Of a DNA stretch of 64,000 bases, positions 52,711-63,099 are shown piece by piece (positions within the stretch are counted from its first letter, which is position 1; the number at the start of each line of letters is the position of its first letter). Made by a program: the position numbers and the translations under genes. The stretch lies in contig OZ025717.1 in assembly GCA_964019335.1 (NCBI GenBank), forward strand, positions 372,001-436,000, read 5' to 3'. A model generated the notes under the pieces. It searched no databases. It was not told the origin of the DNA and worked only from the letters and a program-made list of their open reading frames with translations. This stretch comes from Diplonema japonicum. Its lineage: Eukaryota; Euglenozoa; Diplonemea; Diplonemida; Diplonemidae.

Positions 52711-53608
52711 GGTTCACTGTGATAGTTTTTTTTTCTAAAGTTCTCATGACGCACAAGTACTATAAATATGAAAGAAAGCACGGAACACATAAAAAGAAGA
52801 ATGGGGGGGAGAGAGAGAGGGGAGGGAAGTGAACCAAATCACAGAATAGAAAAATAAGTAAGAGAATAAAGAAAAAATGACTTACCATTACGCCGTGGGG
52901 GGGAGCATTTAACTCAAGGTGGAGGTGGAGTAGTTATTGGAACATGCAAAAGAAAAGAGGAAGAGTGAGGAGGGGGAGGGTTCGAGAATAGATAGAAGTA
53001 CCTTGAGTTACAAAAGTAAAAAAAAAAAAAGTTGTCTGGCATGACCCAAGCCAGCGTGGTCATAACCTTCTACAGGTGACTCGGGAGGCGCCTGAGGCAA
53101 AATAATGTTCGTTGGTCAAAAGGAGAACAAGGGGACATAGGGGAGGGAAATGAAACGGATGTATAACTGCTGGGAGGGGTAGATACCCTCTTTTTTTCCA
53201 AACACCAGCATAAAAAAGGAGAAAGAAAACAGATATAGCAATGGTAAATCTACGTGGTGGGTTTTTAATTTCAAAAAAAGAACCTGCAGGAGTTCGGGCG
53301 CCTCCAGCTAGAAGATCATAATGTTGAATCTACTTAAGAGCGCAATCTCTTTCTTTTTTATTATTCCCTCCGTGATGCATTTACCTTGGTGTTAAAAAAA
53401 AAGAACAAAAAACCACAATGAAGCAAGCCTACATCAAGGATAGGCTCAAGAATAAAAAAACAGATTAGAGGGGAGGGGGTTTCTCTTTTTTGGGGGAATA
53501 AAAATCATATGGACCTCAATGGGTTTGAAAACTATCTTTTCATTTCCCTCGCCTTCCCTCTTTTTGAGTGATGAGCGTTGTGTTCACTTCCAAAAAAAAA
53601 AAAAAAAA
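52711..53608. other. Spacer, possible short exon fragments
   Basis: A/T-rich with a non-repetitive stretch at about 53030-53115 whose minus strand reads APPESPVEGYDHAGLGHARQ after an AG. Too short to call. Nothing else seen. Confidence 0.4.
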
Positions 53609-53720
53609 GCTAGTTTGGCGTTTCATTTGTTTGTGCGCACGAGCGGAATTTTACCTAGTAAACCAGCCCGTTACACTGCCATCAACTAGTTTTTAGTCTC
53701 GACAATAATGTTGTTAAAAG
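53609..53720. repeat. Dispersed foldback element F, copy 2
   Basis: Copy of 22067-22172: CTAGTT...AACTAG and TGGC...GCCA ends, shared GTTTGTGCGCACGA and GACAATAATGTTGTTAAAA, but a diverged middle that forms its own TTTACCTAGTAAA palindrome. Also preceded by an A run. Confidence 0.75.
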
Positions 53721-53854
53721 AAAAAAGAAAAAGGTGGTTATAAAAGTTGTCTTTTAAGCCTTTTTATTCAAAAAAAGAACAAATGTTTAATGAGGGGAAG
53801 GAGTAGATGTGGAGTAGATTGTACTAAAAAAAAATATAAGAGATATAAGAATCC

Positions 53855-54035
53855 AGTGTCGGTGGCGCCCTGCACAAGCACTGTCCACTTGATTCTGAAA
53901 CCGAGATTCTACGCTCGTGCAATTTGCTACCTGTTCGTCACCTTCTTCTCGGGTGCTACGGTGATGACCAACGAGGAGGCAGCAAACACCACATCTGATG
54001 TACTTTATATCTCAATGTTATCCACCACCAAGAGA
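53855..54035 (+). repeat. Dispersed repeat A, copy 3 (internally deleted)
   Basis: Has both ends of repeat A (GGTGGCGCCCTGCACAAGCA; CACCACATCTGATGTAC, ATGTTATCCACCACC) but lacks the central roughly 100 nt between ACTTGATT and CGAGATTCT. Confidence 0.85.
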
Positions 54036-55258
54036 AGAAAAAAAAGAGATTAAAAAAATACCTCGCTCTACTCGGTGAGGCACCGTATCAGTGGCAGAAG
54101 GAGACTGTCTTTAAAAAAACGTAGCCTTTTTTTAAACTCTCTTACCCCCCCCCCCCCCCCCCCCGAGAGAATAGGCTTACGTAGAAAGCGAAAGAAGGAG
54201 GGAAGAGAAGGAGAGAAGAGAAGGAGAAAAGAGAAGAGAAGAGACAGAGAAGACCTCGGGGCTGCCAAAAAAAAAAAACAACAAGGGAAAAGAAAATGCA
54301 TTCGAGCAGTTGGCTTTCTGAATAAACCTGCTACATCCACTGGTAAGGGAGGGCGAAGGAGCTTTTCTTTCTTTTTTTTTTCCTGAACGGGTAAAGAGCA
54401 TAAGGGGCGGGTAGAAGCTTGTTGTGCTTTTTTTAGAGTAACAAAAAAAACCCAGTGGAGAGGAGGGAGATACCGTTGTACACTGGCGAATGGGGGGGGG
54501 GGGGGGTGCCGCCGCAAAACTTGGAGCAAGTCTGGAATCCAGCAGGCTTATGCGAATACCGACAAATGCCTCCTTTGACGATTTTCAAAAAGAAATTGCT
54601 CCAATTCTAGCCAATTGGATACCGCCCACTTACAGAAGATGGCAATAAAGGACTCACCTTGCTTAAGCAAGGTGAGTAGGCTGGTTTGATGGGGGGGGGG
54701 GGGGGGGGGAGAGGAAAGAAAAACAACATTAACCGGAAAAATTCACCCTATTAGAATTTCTAACCACGGGGGGGGGGGGGGTATAGAAACTAAGTGTTGG
54801 TGAATTAATGGTTTTTTTTTCTTTTCTTCTTTTTTTTTGAAGATCCTGAAATGCTTCATTTTGAAGGAGGTTTTCAAGTAATGGCCTCTGCCTTCTTTTT
54901 ATGTAATTTTCTTTTTTTTTTTCTCTTTTCTTCCTCTTTAGTTAATTTTGCATGCTAGATTCACCTTTTTATTTTTATTTTTCTTATTGTATTTCCCCTT
55001 TTTTTTCTTTATTCCCGCGACTCCTGCTGTTGTTGGAAAATACGCCTTTTTTTTTTGGCGTTCACCTCCACCCAAAAAGGGGAACAAAAGGGCGAGGGAT
55101 GAACCAACAGCAGCATTGAACAGGAGTTGCCAAAAATGACTTATACGACCTAAAGGTAGACAGAAAGTTGAAGAATCAGAATTGGTGAAATTAATTAACT
55201 ATAAAAAATAAAGGAAATGAAAAAAAAAAAAGAGAGAGAACAGAGAGAGAGAATAACA
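54036..55258. other. Spacer with a perfect palindrome, no gene seen
   Basis: C run of about 18 near 54147, G runs near 54490, 54690 and 54769. Otherwise A/T-rich. A 26-nt perfect palindrome lies at 54652-54677 (listed separately). Confidence 0.5.
54652..54677. repeat. 26-nt perfect palindrome
   Basis: ACTCACCTTGC, then TTAA, then the exact reverse complement. Located 40 nt from a second inverted motif (CCAATT...AATTGG near 54601-54618). Could be a hairpin in RNA or a protein-binding site. Confidence 0.7.
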
Positions 55259-55570
55259 TCAGGGGAAACCCAGTTGCTTCACAGGTATAACCCCACAAGC
55301 AACCTTAATTTCGAGAAAAAAAAGTCGACCTATGCATCCCAAGCCGCGATGTGGAAAAATATTAGCAAAGACTAACCTTTTTGCAGACCTCCACCAGAGT
55401 TTCCCCCGGCTTCGTCCTATCCAGGCATAGTTCACCATCTTTCGGGTCCCAACAAGTGTACTTTACCTCAAATCCCTTTCCAATAAATCAGGAATAGATC
55501 GGAAGGGGCATTGACTTACAGAAATATATCATTAGATTTAGAAAGGGGGAAACACCAGGCTTTGATGCAT
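55259..55570 (-). CDS. Candidate three-exon small protein
   Basis: Tentative. Central exon 55377-55475 is a clean 33-codon frame free of homopolymers (GFEVKYTCWDPKDGELCLDR then TKPGETLVEVCKK), bounded by AAAG and GTTAGT. Last exon 55259-55303 reads VACGVIPVKQLGFP then stop, after an AAG acceptor (73-nt intron). A first exon MHQSL (55556-55570) with donor GTGTTT keeps frame but is the weakest part. About 52 residues. No family recognised. Confidence 0.3.
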
Positions 55571-56079
55571 AGATTTTCCTTTTTATTTCAATTATAATTT
55601 TTATCTTCCCTCACCATCATTTGACTTCTTTTCTCTCTTACCCTTGATTTCTTTTTTTTTTCTCCAGAGACTCGCTTTTTTTTAGTGTTTGTCTGGGGAT
55701 GGGGCTTAGTTATGGTGTGATAAGTAGGTGGGAGGGGAAGGGGAGACGAGCAACAAAACAAGATAAAAGAAAACGAAAAAAAAAATTCCACACACAACAA
55801 AAAAAAAAAAACGGAATTTATTTTCCCCTCTCTCTCTCTCTCTCTCTTGAAAAAAAAAATGTTCATTTATTTCTCTTTTTTTCCCTTGTTCTTTTCTCTT
55901 TCCTGTAACTAAGAAAAAAAAGAAGGGGGGGTTCATGGATGACTTCCAGGAACCCGTAGAACTCCTGGTAGGGAAGGGAACGCTATGGTACTGTTTACGT
56001 GCCTTTTTTTTTTTTTTTTTTTTGCGATTTTAGACGTGTAGAATTTTAATGCTTTGCCAAAATAAAAACTTTCCTTACT

Positions 56080-56319
56080 TCAGCAAGGAGTGGCAAAAGG
56101 ATACATTACTACTGGGCCAGTGACCCAGTAGTTTTCACCAACAAGGGTTGTATCAATCCACACTTTCACAGAGGAGAAGGCGAACACGGCACCCCACTCA
56201 CACAGTGCAACATCACCGTGCTCCGTAGTTGCCTGAGCCCTCACTTCCTCTGTGGGCGTGTGGTGTAGGACGGGGTGTGGTGTATCTTCAAATTTTCTCT
56301 TGTTGTTACTTTTAGTTTG
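56080..56319 (-). CDS. Candidate terminal exon of unknown gene
   Basis: Open frame of up to 79 codons ending in TGA at 56080-56082, with no homopolymers over its last 65 codons (EEVRAQATTEHGDVALCEWG, FAFSSVKVWIDTTLVGENYW, VTGPVVMYPFATPC). It has no early ATG, so an upstream exon is needed. A frame starting MSTATPCFEKCHTDGG near 56655 is a possible first exon. The segment also contains the hairpin CTACTGGG-CCAGTGA-CCCAGTAG (56109-56131). Coding status is uncertain. Confidence 0.35.
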   Translation of the reverse strand, partial: QTKSNNKRKFEDTPHPVLHHTPTEEVRAQATTEHGDVALCEWGAVFAFSSVKVWIDTTLVGENYWVTGPVVMYPFATPC

Positions 56320-56953
56320 TCATTTTATTTTCTTCTTTTGTTCTCTATTTATATAACCGCCTGCGAGGGGCGGGAAGGGTTTAAAAAAAATAGGGGAAAG
56401 GGGGGGGGGAAGGGGAAATACTGAACAAACACTTACATGAAAAAAAAAGAAAGAAAAAAGGTCAGAACAAGAGCCATGTCTGATACTGGTTTCTTTATTG
56501 TTTATTTCTCGTTCTTTCCTTTTTAAAAAAAAAAATAAATAAAATAACTGGGATTTATTTTCTTTCTTCTTTCGCTGTTTTCCCTTTCTTTCTTGCAATG
56601 GATTGACCACCATCCGTGTGGCATTTCTCAAAACACGGTGTGGCAGTGCTCATGCACGACGTGAGGTGAGGAGAGCCTTTTATCTATCAGACATCTTTAT
56701 CAACATTCCAAGACTTGTGTCTCAGGAGTACACGCCGGGATTAGTGACCCACCCTCTGGGCACCACGTGAGACGGTAACGATCAACACAAACTTTTTTAT
56801 GTGCGAAATATAAAAAAAAAGAAAAACAACGTGCGGCTGTACACCTATTCCACGTTCTACCGTTTAACTAAAGCGACTAAGAAGCTGATTTTTCGTTTTT
56901 TTTTCTTTTTTTTTTCTTCTGTTCCTTATTATTTTTTTTTTCAAAATAATGCG
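56320..56953. other. Spacer, no firm gene
   Basis: A/T-rich with a non-repetitive part at 56600-56780 that may hold a first exon of the candidate above. Otherwise 3' UTR of the phosphatase gene. Confidence 0.4.
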
Positions 56954-57550
56954 TTACTGATGCATCTCAAGGGGTGAGCTCGAACTAGAATCCTTTGAAC
57001 TGTCACGCTGTGACAGAGTGTTGTTCAGGCAGGTGGCTTCAAGCTCTCTGAGTGCAAGGATGAACCCAAGGTTGGGGGAGATGGTGGGACGCTTCTTCAG
57101 GATCATATTGTATGCATGGTCGAGAGGTGTTTCGCATCTTATGATCAGGTACGCCAGGGTGAGAGCAGGGGAACGCGAGATGCCTTTCTTGCAATGGATG
57201 AGGACCTTCCCCCCTGCGCTACGTGCATCATCGATGAAGTGACAAACTGTTAGAAAGCAGTCTGCTATGGGAGCACCTACATTGTCTTTCAACTCCAGGT
57301 TCAACACACGCGACGGGGGGCAGACATTGCGGCTCACGGTGCACTCGGAGGCAGCGTTCACGATGTGCGTGATCCCGTTGGCACCCATCCATTCTTCATT
57401 ACAAGCGTCTAGATAACCTCCTATGAAGAGCCAGTCCTCAAACACACTCGACGCACCTCGATTGACTTCCTCCTGACGTGCCTCGACCACAGGCGGCTCA
57501 TCCACCACGACACATGAGTCGAGCTTCAAACACGGTCTCCCTCGTGCCAT
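56954..57550 (-). CDS. Dual-specificity protein phosphatase
   Basis: 198-residue DUSP-type phosphatase. The catalytic loop is HCKKGISRSP (Cys about 120, Arg about 126), with general acid Asp in LELKDN (about 89). Fold landmarks include WLFIGGYLDACNEEW, GITHIVNAASE, FLTVCHFIDDAR and the AYLI...A...I..RP.ISPN helix signature. All catalytic residues are present, so activity on phospho-Ser/Thr/Tyr is likely. The short N-terminus lacks a kinase-interaction motif, as in atypical DUSPs. Ser-rich tail. Single exon. Confidence 0.93.
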   Translation of the reverse strand: MARGRPCLKLDSCVVVDEPPVVEARQEEVNRGASSVFEDWLFIGGYLDACNEEWMGANGITHIVNAASECTVSRNVCPPSRVLNLELKDNVGAPIADCFLTVCHFIDDARSAGGKVLIHCKKGISRSPALTLAYLIIRCETPLDHAYNMILKKRPTISPNLGFILALRELEATCLNNTLSQRDSSKDSSSSSPLEMHQ

Positions 57551-57642
57551 ATGCTTGCCTCCTGTAAAATAACATTTTGATAAATCAACACAGGGGAGGG
57601 GCTTTTAAAAAACGCGATGAGAAAACAAAAGGAGGATCATAA

Positions 57643-58080
57643 CTACTGGCTAGGTTTAGGTGTTGCGGGCTTATCACCTGGCGCGTCACTGAAGTCTGGA
57701 ATGACGACATCATCAAACACCTCCTGCCCAAATCTCCAAATTGTATAGAAGTAAAGTGCCAGTGCTGTGAAGGTGAGCAACAGCCCCATCCTGTTTACAT
57801 ATCTACGCTGCCTTGGTTCAAGGTGGTCTCTGTGGACACCGGCAACAGCTTCCTCAGCATCTTCGATAAGCTCTGCAATGGACGAGTTGGTGTAGGGCAC
57901 CCGTCTCAGAGTGACTTTAGCAGCAGTGGGGTTCCAGCGCTTCTCCTGTTCCCTTGTCGCCCCCATTCTTGGTAAAACATCTGACCTCTTCTGATGTGCA
58001 CCCCCAGCGTTCTTATCGTAAGTCGGATCAAATAAACTCAGGCACACCTTGCTGCCTGACAAAACACCCCGCCGTAGCAT
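57643..58080 (-). CDS. COA3-like single-pass mitochondrial protein
   Basis: 145 residues, first gene of the cluster in transcription order. One membrane segment at about 98-115 (MGLLLTFTALALYFYTIW), preceded by basic LEPRQRRYVNR and followed by RFGQEVFDDVVIPDFSD and a Pro/Lys tail. The pattern of a basic arm, one helix with Tyr-aromatic end, then an acidic EVFDDV.IP, resembles cytochrome c oxidase assembly factor COA3/CCDC56. The basic, Ser-containing N-terminus (MLRRGVLSGSKV) could be a mitochondrial presequence. Assignment rests on a short pattern; other small inner-membrane proteins are possible. Confidence 0.5.
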   Translation of the reverse strand: MLRRGVLSGSKVCLSLFDPTYDKNAGGAHQKRSDVLPRMGATREQEKRWNPTAAKVTLRRVPYTNSSIAELIEDAEEAVAGVHRDHLEPRQRRYVNRMGLLLTFTALALYFYTIWRFGQEVFDDVVIPDFSDAPGDKPATPKPSQ

Positions 58081-58194
58081 ATTGCTGTCTTTCCCTGATG
58101 TGCTGTGTGAGGTAAAGAGAACGCAACTAAGAAATAAGATTATTTGTGTTGTCCAGAAAACATTGAAACAGGTGACAAATCAGGAACCAAATCA

Positions 58195-58401
58195 CCCCCC
58201 CCCCCCCCAGGCTATGTTGGCAAGGAAATGCGTTTCCAAGCTTTTTTTGAAATAAGAAGAAACGGAACGGAATTTCCTAATAATAAGAACACGTTTCTAG
58301 AAGGAAATGTTTATTAAGTAAGTCTGAAATAAGGAAATGGAAATGGAAATGGAAACAGCCAAACAGAAACATTTCTTGCCAACATAGCCTGGGGAGGGGG
58401 G
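58195..58401. repeat. Foldback/MITE-like element
   Basis: About 207 nt with terminal inverted repeats: CCAGGCTATGTTGGCAAG, then GAAATG, at the left is matched in inverse at 58370-58401, extended by a C run/G run. The interior is A-rich with (GGAAAT)n. Not seen elsewhere in the window. Confidence 0.75.
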
Positions 58402-58506
58402 TCCTAAGGGGGTCGTTTTTTTGCCATTTTTCAGTTTCTTCACCAAGGGCATTTTGGGCCCTTAAAAAAACTAGGGAACGTAAAAAAGGGGTCCATAGGA
58501 TTACAC

Positions 58507-58615
58507 CAGTGATGGGTGAATCCTAATTAGGACTAGACCGGACTGGACTGGACCGGACTGGATCCAGCGTGAATTTCGACCCAATTATGCCAGACTGACT
58601 GGACTGACCAGTGTT
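58507..58615. repeat. GGACT-type satellite, copy 1
   Basis: Begins GATGGGTGAATCCTAATTAG, then short GGACTGGACC units, then GTGAATTTCGACCCAATTAT and GACTGACTGG. Same order and orientation at about 62855-63000. Confidence 0.8.
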
Positions 58616-58668
58616 GGTCAGTCCCGTCCCGTCCCCTAAAACGGAATACGGGCCTGGACGGGACTCAC

Positions 58669-59417
58669 GGGACTCTCCCCAACACTGTCATTATTTTTGA
58701 TAGTTTTGCAACCTTTTTTTTTTTTTTTTTTTTTTTTCCCTTTGGAAAAAAAAAAAAAAAATGGGGAAAAAAAAAAGAGAAAAAAATCCTTGATTTTTTT
58801 TGACATACATGATGTGTTTACCTTTTTTTTTTTCCTTCTTTTTTCTTGTCTTCTCACATTTTTTCGCACACCTAAGCCAAGCTGTTGTTTCTGCTTTCCG
58901 CATCAAATGTTGTATTTGGATGTAATAGAAAAGGGGGGAAATAATAAATAATATGTATAAGAGGAGGGTGTGTATGTTTATACAACCTGTGTAAACAGAT
59001 CGGTTCCTTGCTTTCAGCGCCGTGCCCCTAATGCGTGCGATGTACAGGAAGCCTCAACCCCTGCATCGCACTGCCTGTTTGTTGCACATATTTTCATGTT
59101 GTCCCCCCCCCCACCTGAAAATAATATATAGGAGACAAATATATGAGTTAAAGGAGGCCGGTGTTGGCAGCACCCTGCACAAGAACTGTCTACTTGATTA
59201 CAGGGGGCACACCGCGGCCGGGATGTAGCTTCTTCTGCGTTCCACATCGTGCCCTTAATCACTGCAGCCAGGTTGTAACTTCTTGCATTCTGTGTCATTT
59301 CCTTCACCACCACGGCCGGGTTGTAGCTTCTTCTGCGTTCTGCATCGTGTCCTTAATCACTGTGGCCGAGTTGTAGCTTTTTGTGTTCCGTGTCATTTCC
59401 TTAATCACGATGGCTGG
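58669..59417. repeat. Long inverted repeat, left arm (CpG-keeping)
   Basis: About 749 nt that pair in inverse with 62060-62846. Includes homopolymer stretches, the TGTTGTTTCTGCTTTCC and GTAAACAGATCGGTTCC segments, the first half of repeat A and a roughly 60-nt minisatellite (GTAGCTTCTTCTGCGTTC...CCTTAATCAC). CpG sites are frequent here. Confidence 0.88.
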
Positions 59418-60870
59418 CGGCCGAGAGTCCCAGAGGGTGTGCTCCAGGAGCCTTGACGTATGTTGCGAAATGTCGAAAGTAGCGTCGCATCCCATGCATT
59501 TCATCCGCCCCCCAACCACGTCGTTGATGACCTTGGGATGGAACGGGAAAACGGCCCCCACTATCACCTGTAGCACCCTTCGAGCTTTGGGCGGATTTCG
59601 GGTCGCCAGGTGCAAGTGTAGCCCGTTGGTGGCCTTCTCGTCGATGTTGCCCATCCCCTGAAAGGAGGGTCTACTCTCTTCTAGGGCCGTTCGCAGGTGG
59701 ACCTTCAGGAGCTTCCTGACCTCGTGCTTCAGGCCCTGGACCCTTCGTCGCTTTGCATCATTCGCGCAAACGTCGTGATTCTGTGGTATGCGGCTGCTGA
59801 ATAAGGGTCCAGCCTGTGACCTTTGAAAGCCACCCCAAGGAGGGCTCCCAACGAGCGAGTCGGGTTGTGTGGGCCCCATATGCAAGAGGTAATCTTCTTC
59901 CTGAGGGAGTCCAGAAGCGAGTCTGTGGGCAGTGTGTAGAGCACTCCATAGAGCGCCGCTGGGAGGATGCAGTCCTCTATCAGTAGAGCCTTACGCGATC
60001 TTGTGATGTGGGTTACTGTGAGCCTGTCGACCGCATCCAGTGCCATGGTGAACCTGGTGTTCTTCGTTCTGGTGGGCTGCAAGCACACAGTGCACCCCAG
60101 CATAGTGATGCTTTTCACTGTTTCAAATACGGTGTCCCTCATTGCCAGCTTGCCTCTGTACCCCTTCTTGGTGCTGAAGGCTTTAGTTTTCCCCGGGTGT
60201 ACCAACATGTTCATCAGGTGGCAGAGCTTGTCCAGCAGGAGAATGGAACTCTGGACCACCCTCTCCAAGATCCTAGAGAAGAGGTATAGGTCGTCTGTGT
60301 AAGAGATGGGTAGGACTTCTGGGGATGTGGTGATGCATCGCCTGGTGTAGGCAGCAAGGATGGCATTGATGAAGACGGGCAAGATAGGGCATCCCTGGAG
60401 GATCCCATTTGTGGTGTGGAACACCTCCCCTACCCCACCTGGAAGTGCAAACGTTGGTTGAGGTTGGCATACATGGATCTCAGTGGTCATAGGATGTTCT
60501 CAGACATGCCCAGTCTCTCTGCCAGGTTGAATGTTAATGTGACAGGGATGGAGTTGAAACACTTCCTGAAGTCCACTGACTTCATACAGAGGTTCCACCC
60601 CCTGTCAAGCATTTTCCACTTGTGCACACACTTTGAAGAGTAGGTCATCAACACTGTGTTTTGGTCTAAATCCATGCTGTGTTGGGGTGATCCACCATTC
60701 CTGCCACTTGAGAATGGCTGGAAGCCTGGTGCATGCCCAAAGGTGGTAGAAGGCACTAGAAACCGTGATTGGGCAATGATCCAGGGGTTCCTCCAACTCA
60801 GAATTTCAGGATCATCGTGATCAGGGCTGTCAGGATGGCCTGTGGCCACATGCCAGGGGTGAATCCAGTC
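59418..60870 (-). pseudogene. Broken non-LTR retrotransposon reverse transcriptase
   Basis: Remnant of a LINE-like ORF on the minus strand, now in at least three frames. Near 60605-60796: ITVSSAFYHLWA and QHGFRPKHSVDDLL. Near 60515-60570: motif A SVDFRKCFNSIP. In 59729-60490: GILQGCPILPVFINAI and the catalytic YTDD motif in ISYTDDLYLF. In 59420-59885: an AKRRRVQGLKHEVRKLL segment and a C-terminal Cys/His motif CMGCDATFDISQHTSRLLEH. Frame changes and truncation of the 5' region show it is dead. It lies between the inverted-repeat arms. Confidence 0.88.
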
Positions 60871-61046
60871 CAGTCCGGTGTACCCAGCCGTGGTGAGAGA
60901 TATATGAGTTAAAGGACCTGCACAAGACTACTTGATTACAGGGGGTACACCACAGCTTCTTCTGCGTTCCGTGTCGTGTCCTTAATGTGTGCAGTGTTCA
61001 GCTCAACCCCAGCTGGGGTGTCCTGGGTAACCAGATTCTGCTCATG
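60871..61046 (+). repeat. Dispersed repeat A, fragment
   Basis: Short copy: GAGTTAAAGG, GACTACTTGATTACAGGGGG, AGCTTCTTCTGCGTTCCG, CAGCTCAACCCCAGC, GGGTAACCAGATTCTG, with deletions and partial CpG loss. Confidence 0.8.
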
Positions 61047-61813
61047 CAGGGGTGGGTCATTCCATTCCCTTCTGCCAAACTGAAAAGTCAGAGCTTGGTG
61101 GAACGGTGGAACGGTGGAACCAGTGGAACTGGAACTTGGTGGAACAGGGAATTCCTTACCTTTTTTTTTTTTTTTCCTCTTGCATCATCAAGGTTGAAAG
61201 TGGTGACTATATCACCACAACACTGACAGCACAATATTCCATGTCATGTCCTTAATGTGTGCAGTGTGCAGCTCAACACCAGAGCATCTGCACAGTGTTG
61301 GTCCAGACCCTTGAGGGACTCAGGGAACTCCAAGGGACAGGACAGGAGTCCCCTGAAATTTTCAGGGGTCTGGAGGGGACTCCAGGGACTGGAGGGACTC
61401 AGGGGACCTTGGGACCAAAAAATTTCTTTGTGTTTTTTGTCACAAAGGCCCAAATTTAGGCTGGAGCTTGCATTTTTTTGGCACTTTTGGTTTCAAAGGT
61501 TCAAAAAAAGAGGTCCTAGGTTTGGGTGGGATGTGAGGCAAGGCTCATACTACCTTGTTGTGACTATGTAAAAAAAGGGGAGACCTGCTTTGAAAAAAAT
61601 ATTAAAAGAGGCCTTTGCAAGAAAAGTACAATGCAAAAAAAAAAAAAAAGTAAAAAAAGGGATGGGCAGTGTTGGCCAGACTGGTGGTCTGAGGGTCTGG
61701 CCCACAAACCACCCCAACACTGCAAATTTTCGACACACATGATGTATGCAACACAGGGTGCACAATATACAAAAGGAAAAAAAAAAAAAAGATGCATGGG
61801 GGTGCTGACTGTT

Positions 61814-61844
<31 letters not shown>

Positions 61845-61859
61845 CTTTTATCCTCTTTT
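61047..61859. other. Low-complexity sequence, no gene
   Basis: GGAAC/GGTGG tandem motifs near 61085-61145, GGGACT-rich sequence at 61310-61410 including the CCCCTGAAATTTTCAGGGG palindrome near 61350, then A runs. CpG-poor. Confidence 0.5.
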
Positions 61860-62059
61860 TCAGGTGGTGGGCATAACATGAAAATATAAGAAAAACATCA
61901 GATGTGTTGTTCACTGTTGACCTCCTCATCTGTCATCACTGAGCAAACCACATGAGCACAGAATCTTGGTTACCTGGGGTGCCCCAGCTGGGGTTGAGCT
62001 GAACACCACACACATTAAGGACACGACACAGAATGCAGAAGAAGCTACAACCTGGCCAT
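61860..62059 (-). repeat. Dispersed repeat A, partial copy
   Basis: Inverse orientation: GGGCATAACATGAAAATATA, CATCAGATGTGTTGTTCACT, GAATCTTGGTTACCTGGGG, GGGGTTGAGCTGAACACC. Runs into the right inverted arm. Confidence 0.85.
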
Positions 62060-62846
62060 CCAGCCATTGTGATTAAGGAAATGACATGGAACACAAAAAG
62101 CTACAACTCAGCCATGGTGATTAAGGACATGATGCAGAATGCAGAAGAAGCTACAACTCAGCCATGGTGGTTAAGGAAATGACACAGAATGCAAGAAGTT
62201 ACAACCTGGCTGCAGTGATTAAGGGCATGATGTGGAATGCAGAAGAAGCTACATCCTGGCCACAGTGATTAAGGAAATGATGCAGAATGCAGAAGAAGCT
62301 ACAACTTGGCTGCAGTGTGCCCCCTGTAATCAAGTAGACAGTTCTTGTGCAGGGTGCTAACACTGGCCTCCTTTAACTCATCATATTTATCTCCTATATA
62401 TTATTTTCAGGTGGGGGGGGGGACAACATGAAAATATGTGCAACAAACAGGCAGTGCAATGCAGGGGTTGAGCTGTACATTGCATGCATTAGGGGCATGG
62501 TGCTGAAAGCAAGGAACCAATCTGTTTACACAGGTTGTATATACACCCTCCTCTTATACATATTATTTATTATTTCCCCCCTTTTCTATTACATCCAAAT
62601 ACAACATTTGATGTGGAAAGCAGAAACAACAGCTTGGCTTAGGTGTGTGAAAAAATGTGAGAAGACAAGAAAAAAAGAAGGGAAAAAAAAAAGGTAAACA
62701 CATCATGTATGTCAAAAAAAATCAAGGATTTTTTTCTCTTTTTTTTTTCCCCATTTTTTTTTTTTTTTCCAAAGGGAAAAAAAGAAGAAAAAAAAAGTTG
62801 TAAAACTATCAATAATAATAACAATGACAGTGTTGGGGAGAGTCCC
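62060..62846. repeat. Long inverted repeat, right arm (no CpG)
   Basis: About 787 nt inverse to 58669-59417. I find no CG dinucleotide anywhere in it. Sites that are CG in the left arm read TG or CA here (for example CACGATG to CATGATG, AACGCAG to AATGCAG, CCCGGCC to CCTGGCC). Confidence 0.88.
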
Positions 62847-62851
62847 ATAAG

Positions 62852-63000
62852 CAGTGATGGGTGAATCCTAATTAGGACTAGACCAGACTGGACCAGACCA
62901 GACCAGATCTGGTGTGAATTTCGACCCAATTATGCTGGACTGACTGGACTGACCAGACTGGACCAGACCAGACTGGACTGGACTGAACCGGACTGTACAA
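62852..63000. repeat. GGACT-type satellite, copy 2
   Basis: GATGGGTGAATCCTAATTAG followed by GACCAGACTGG units and GTGAATTTCGACCCAATTAT. Same orientation as copy 1, unlike the inverted arms beside it; CpG-poor. Confidence 0.8.
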
Positions 63001-63099
63001 GATACAACCACAACACCACATCCCCTTTTTTTTGCTGCAGAGTTCAAACATATAAACAGATGTCTACAAGAAAAGATGTTACACAGGTACTGAGAGACA

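Noticed and set aside
59304-60849. Active retrotransposon
   Set aside because: RT motifs fall in at least three frames, the 5' part is missing, and flanking arms are satellites and not LTRs.
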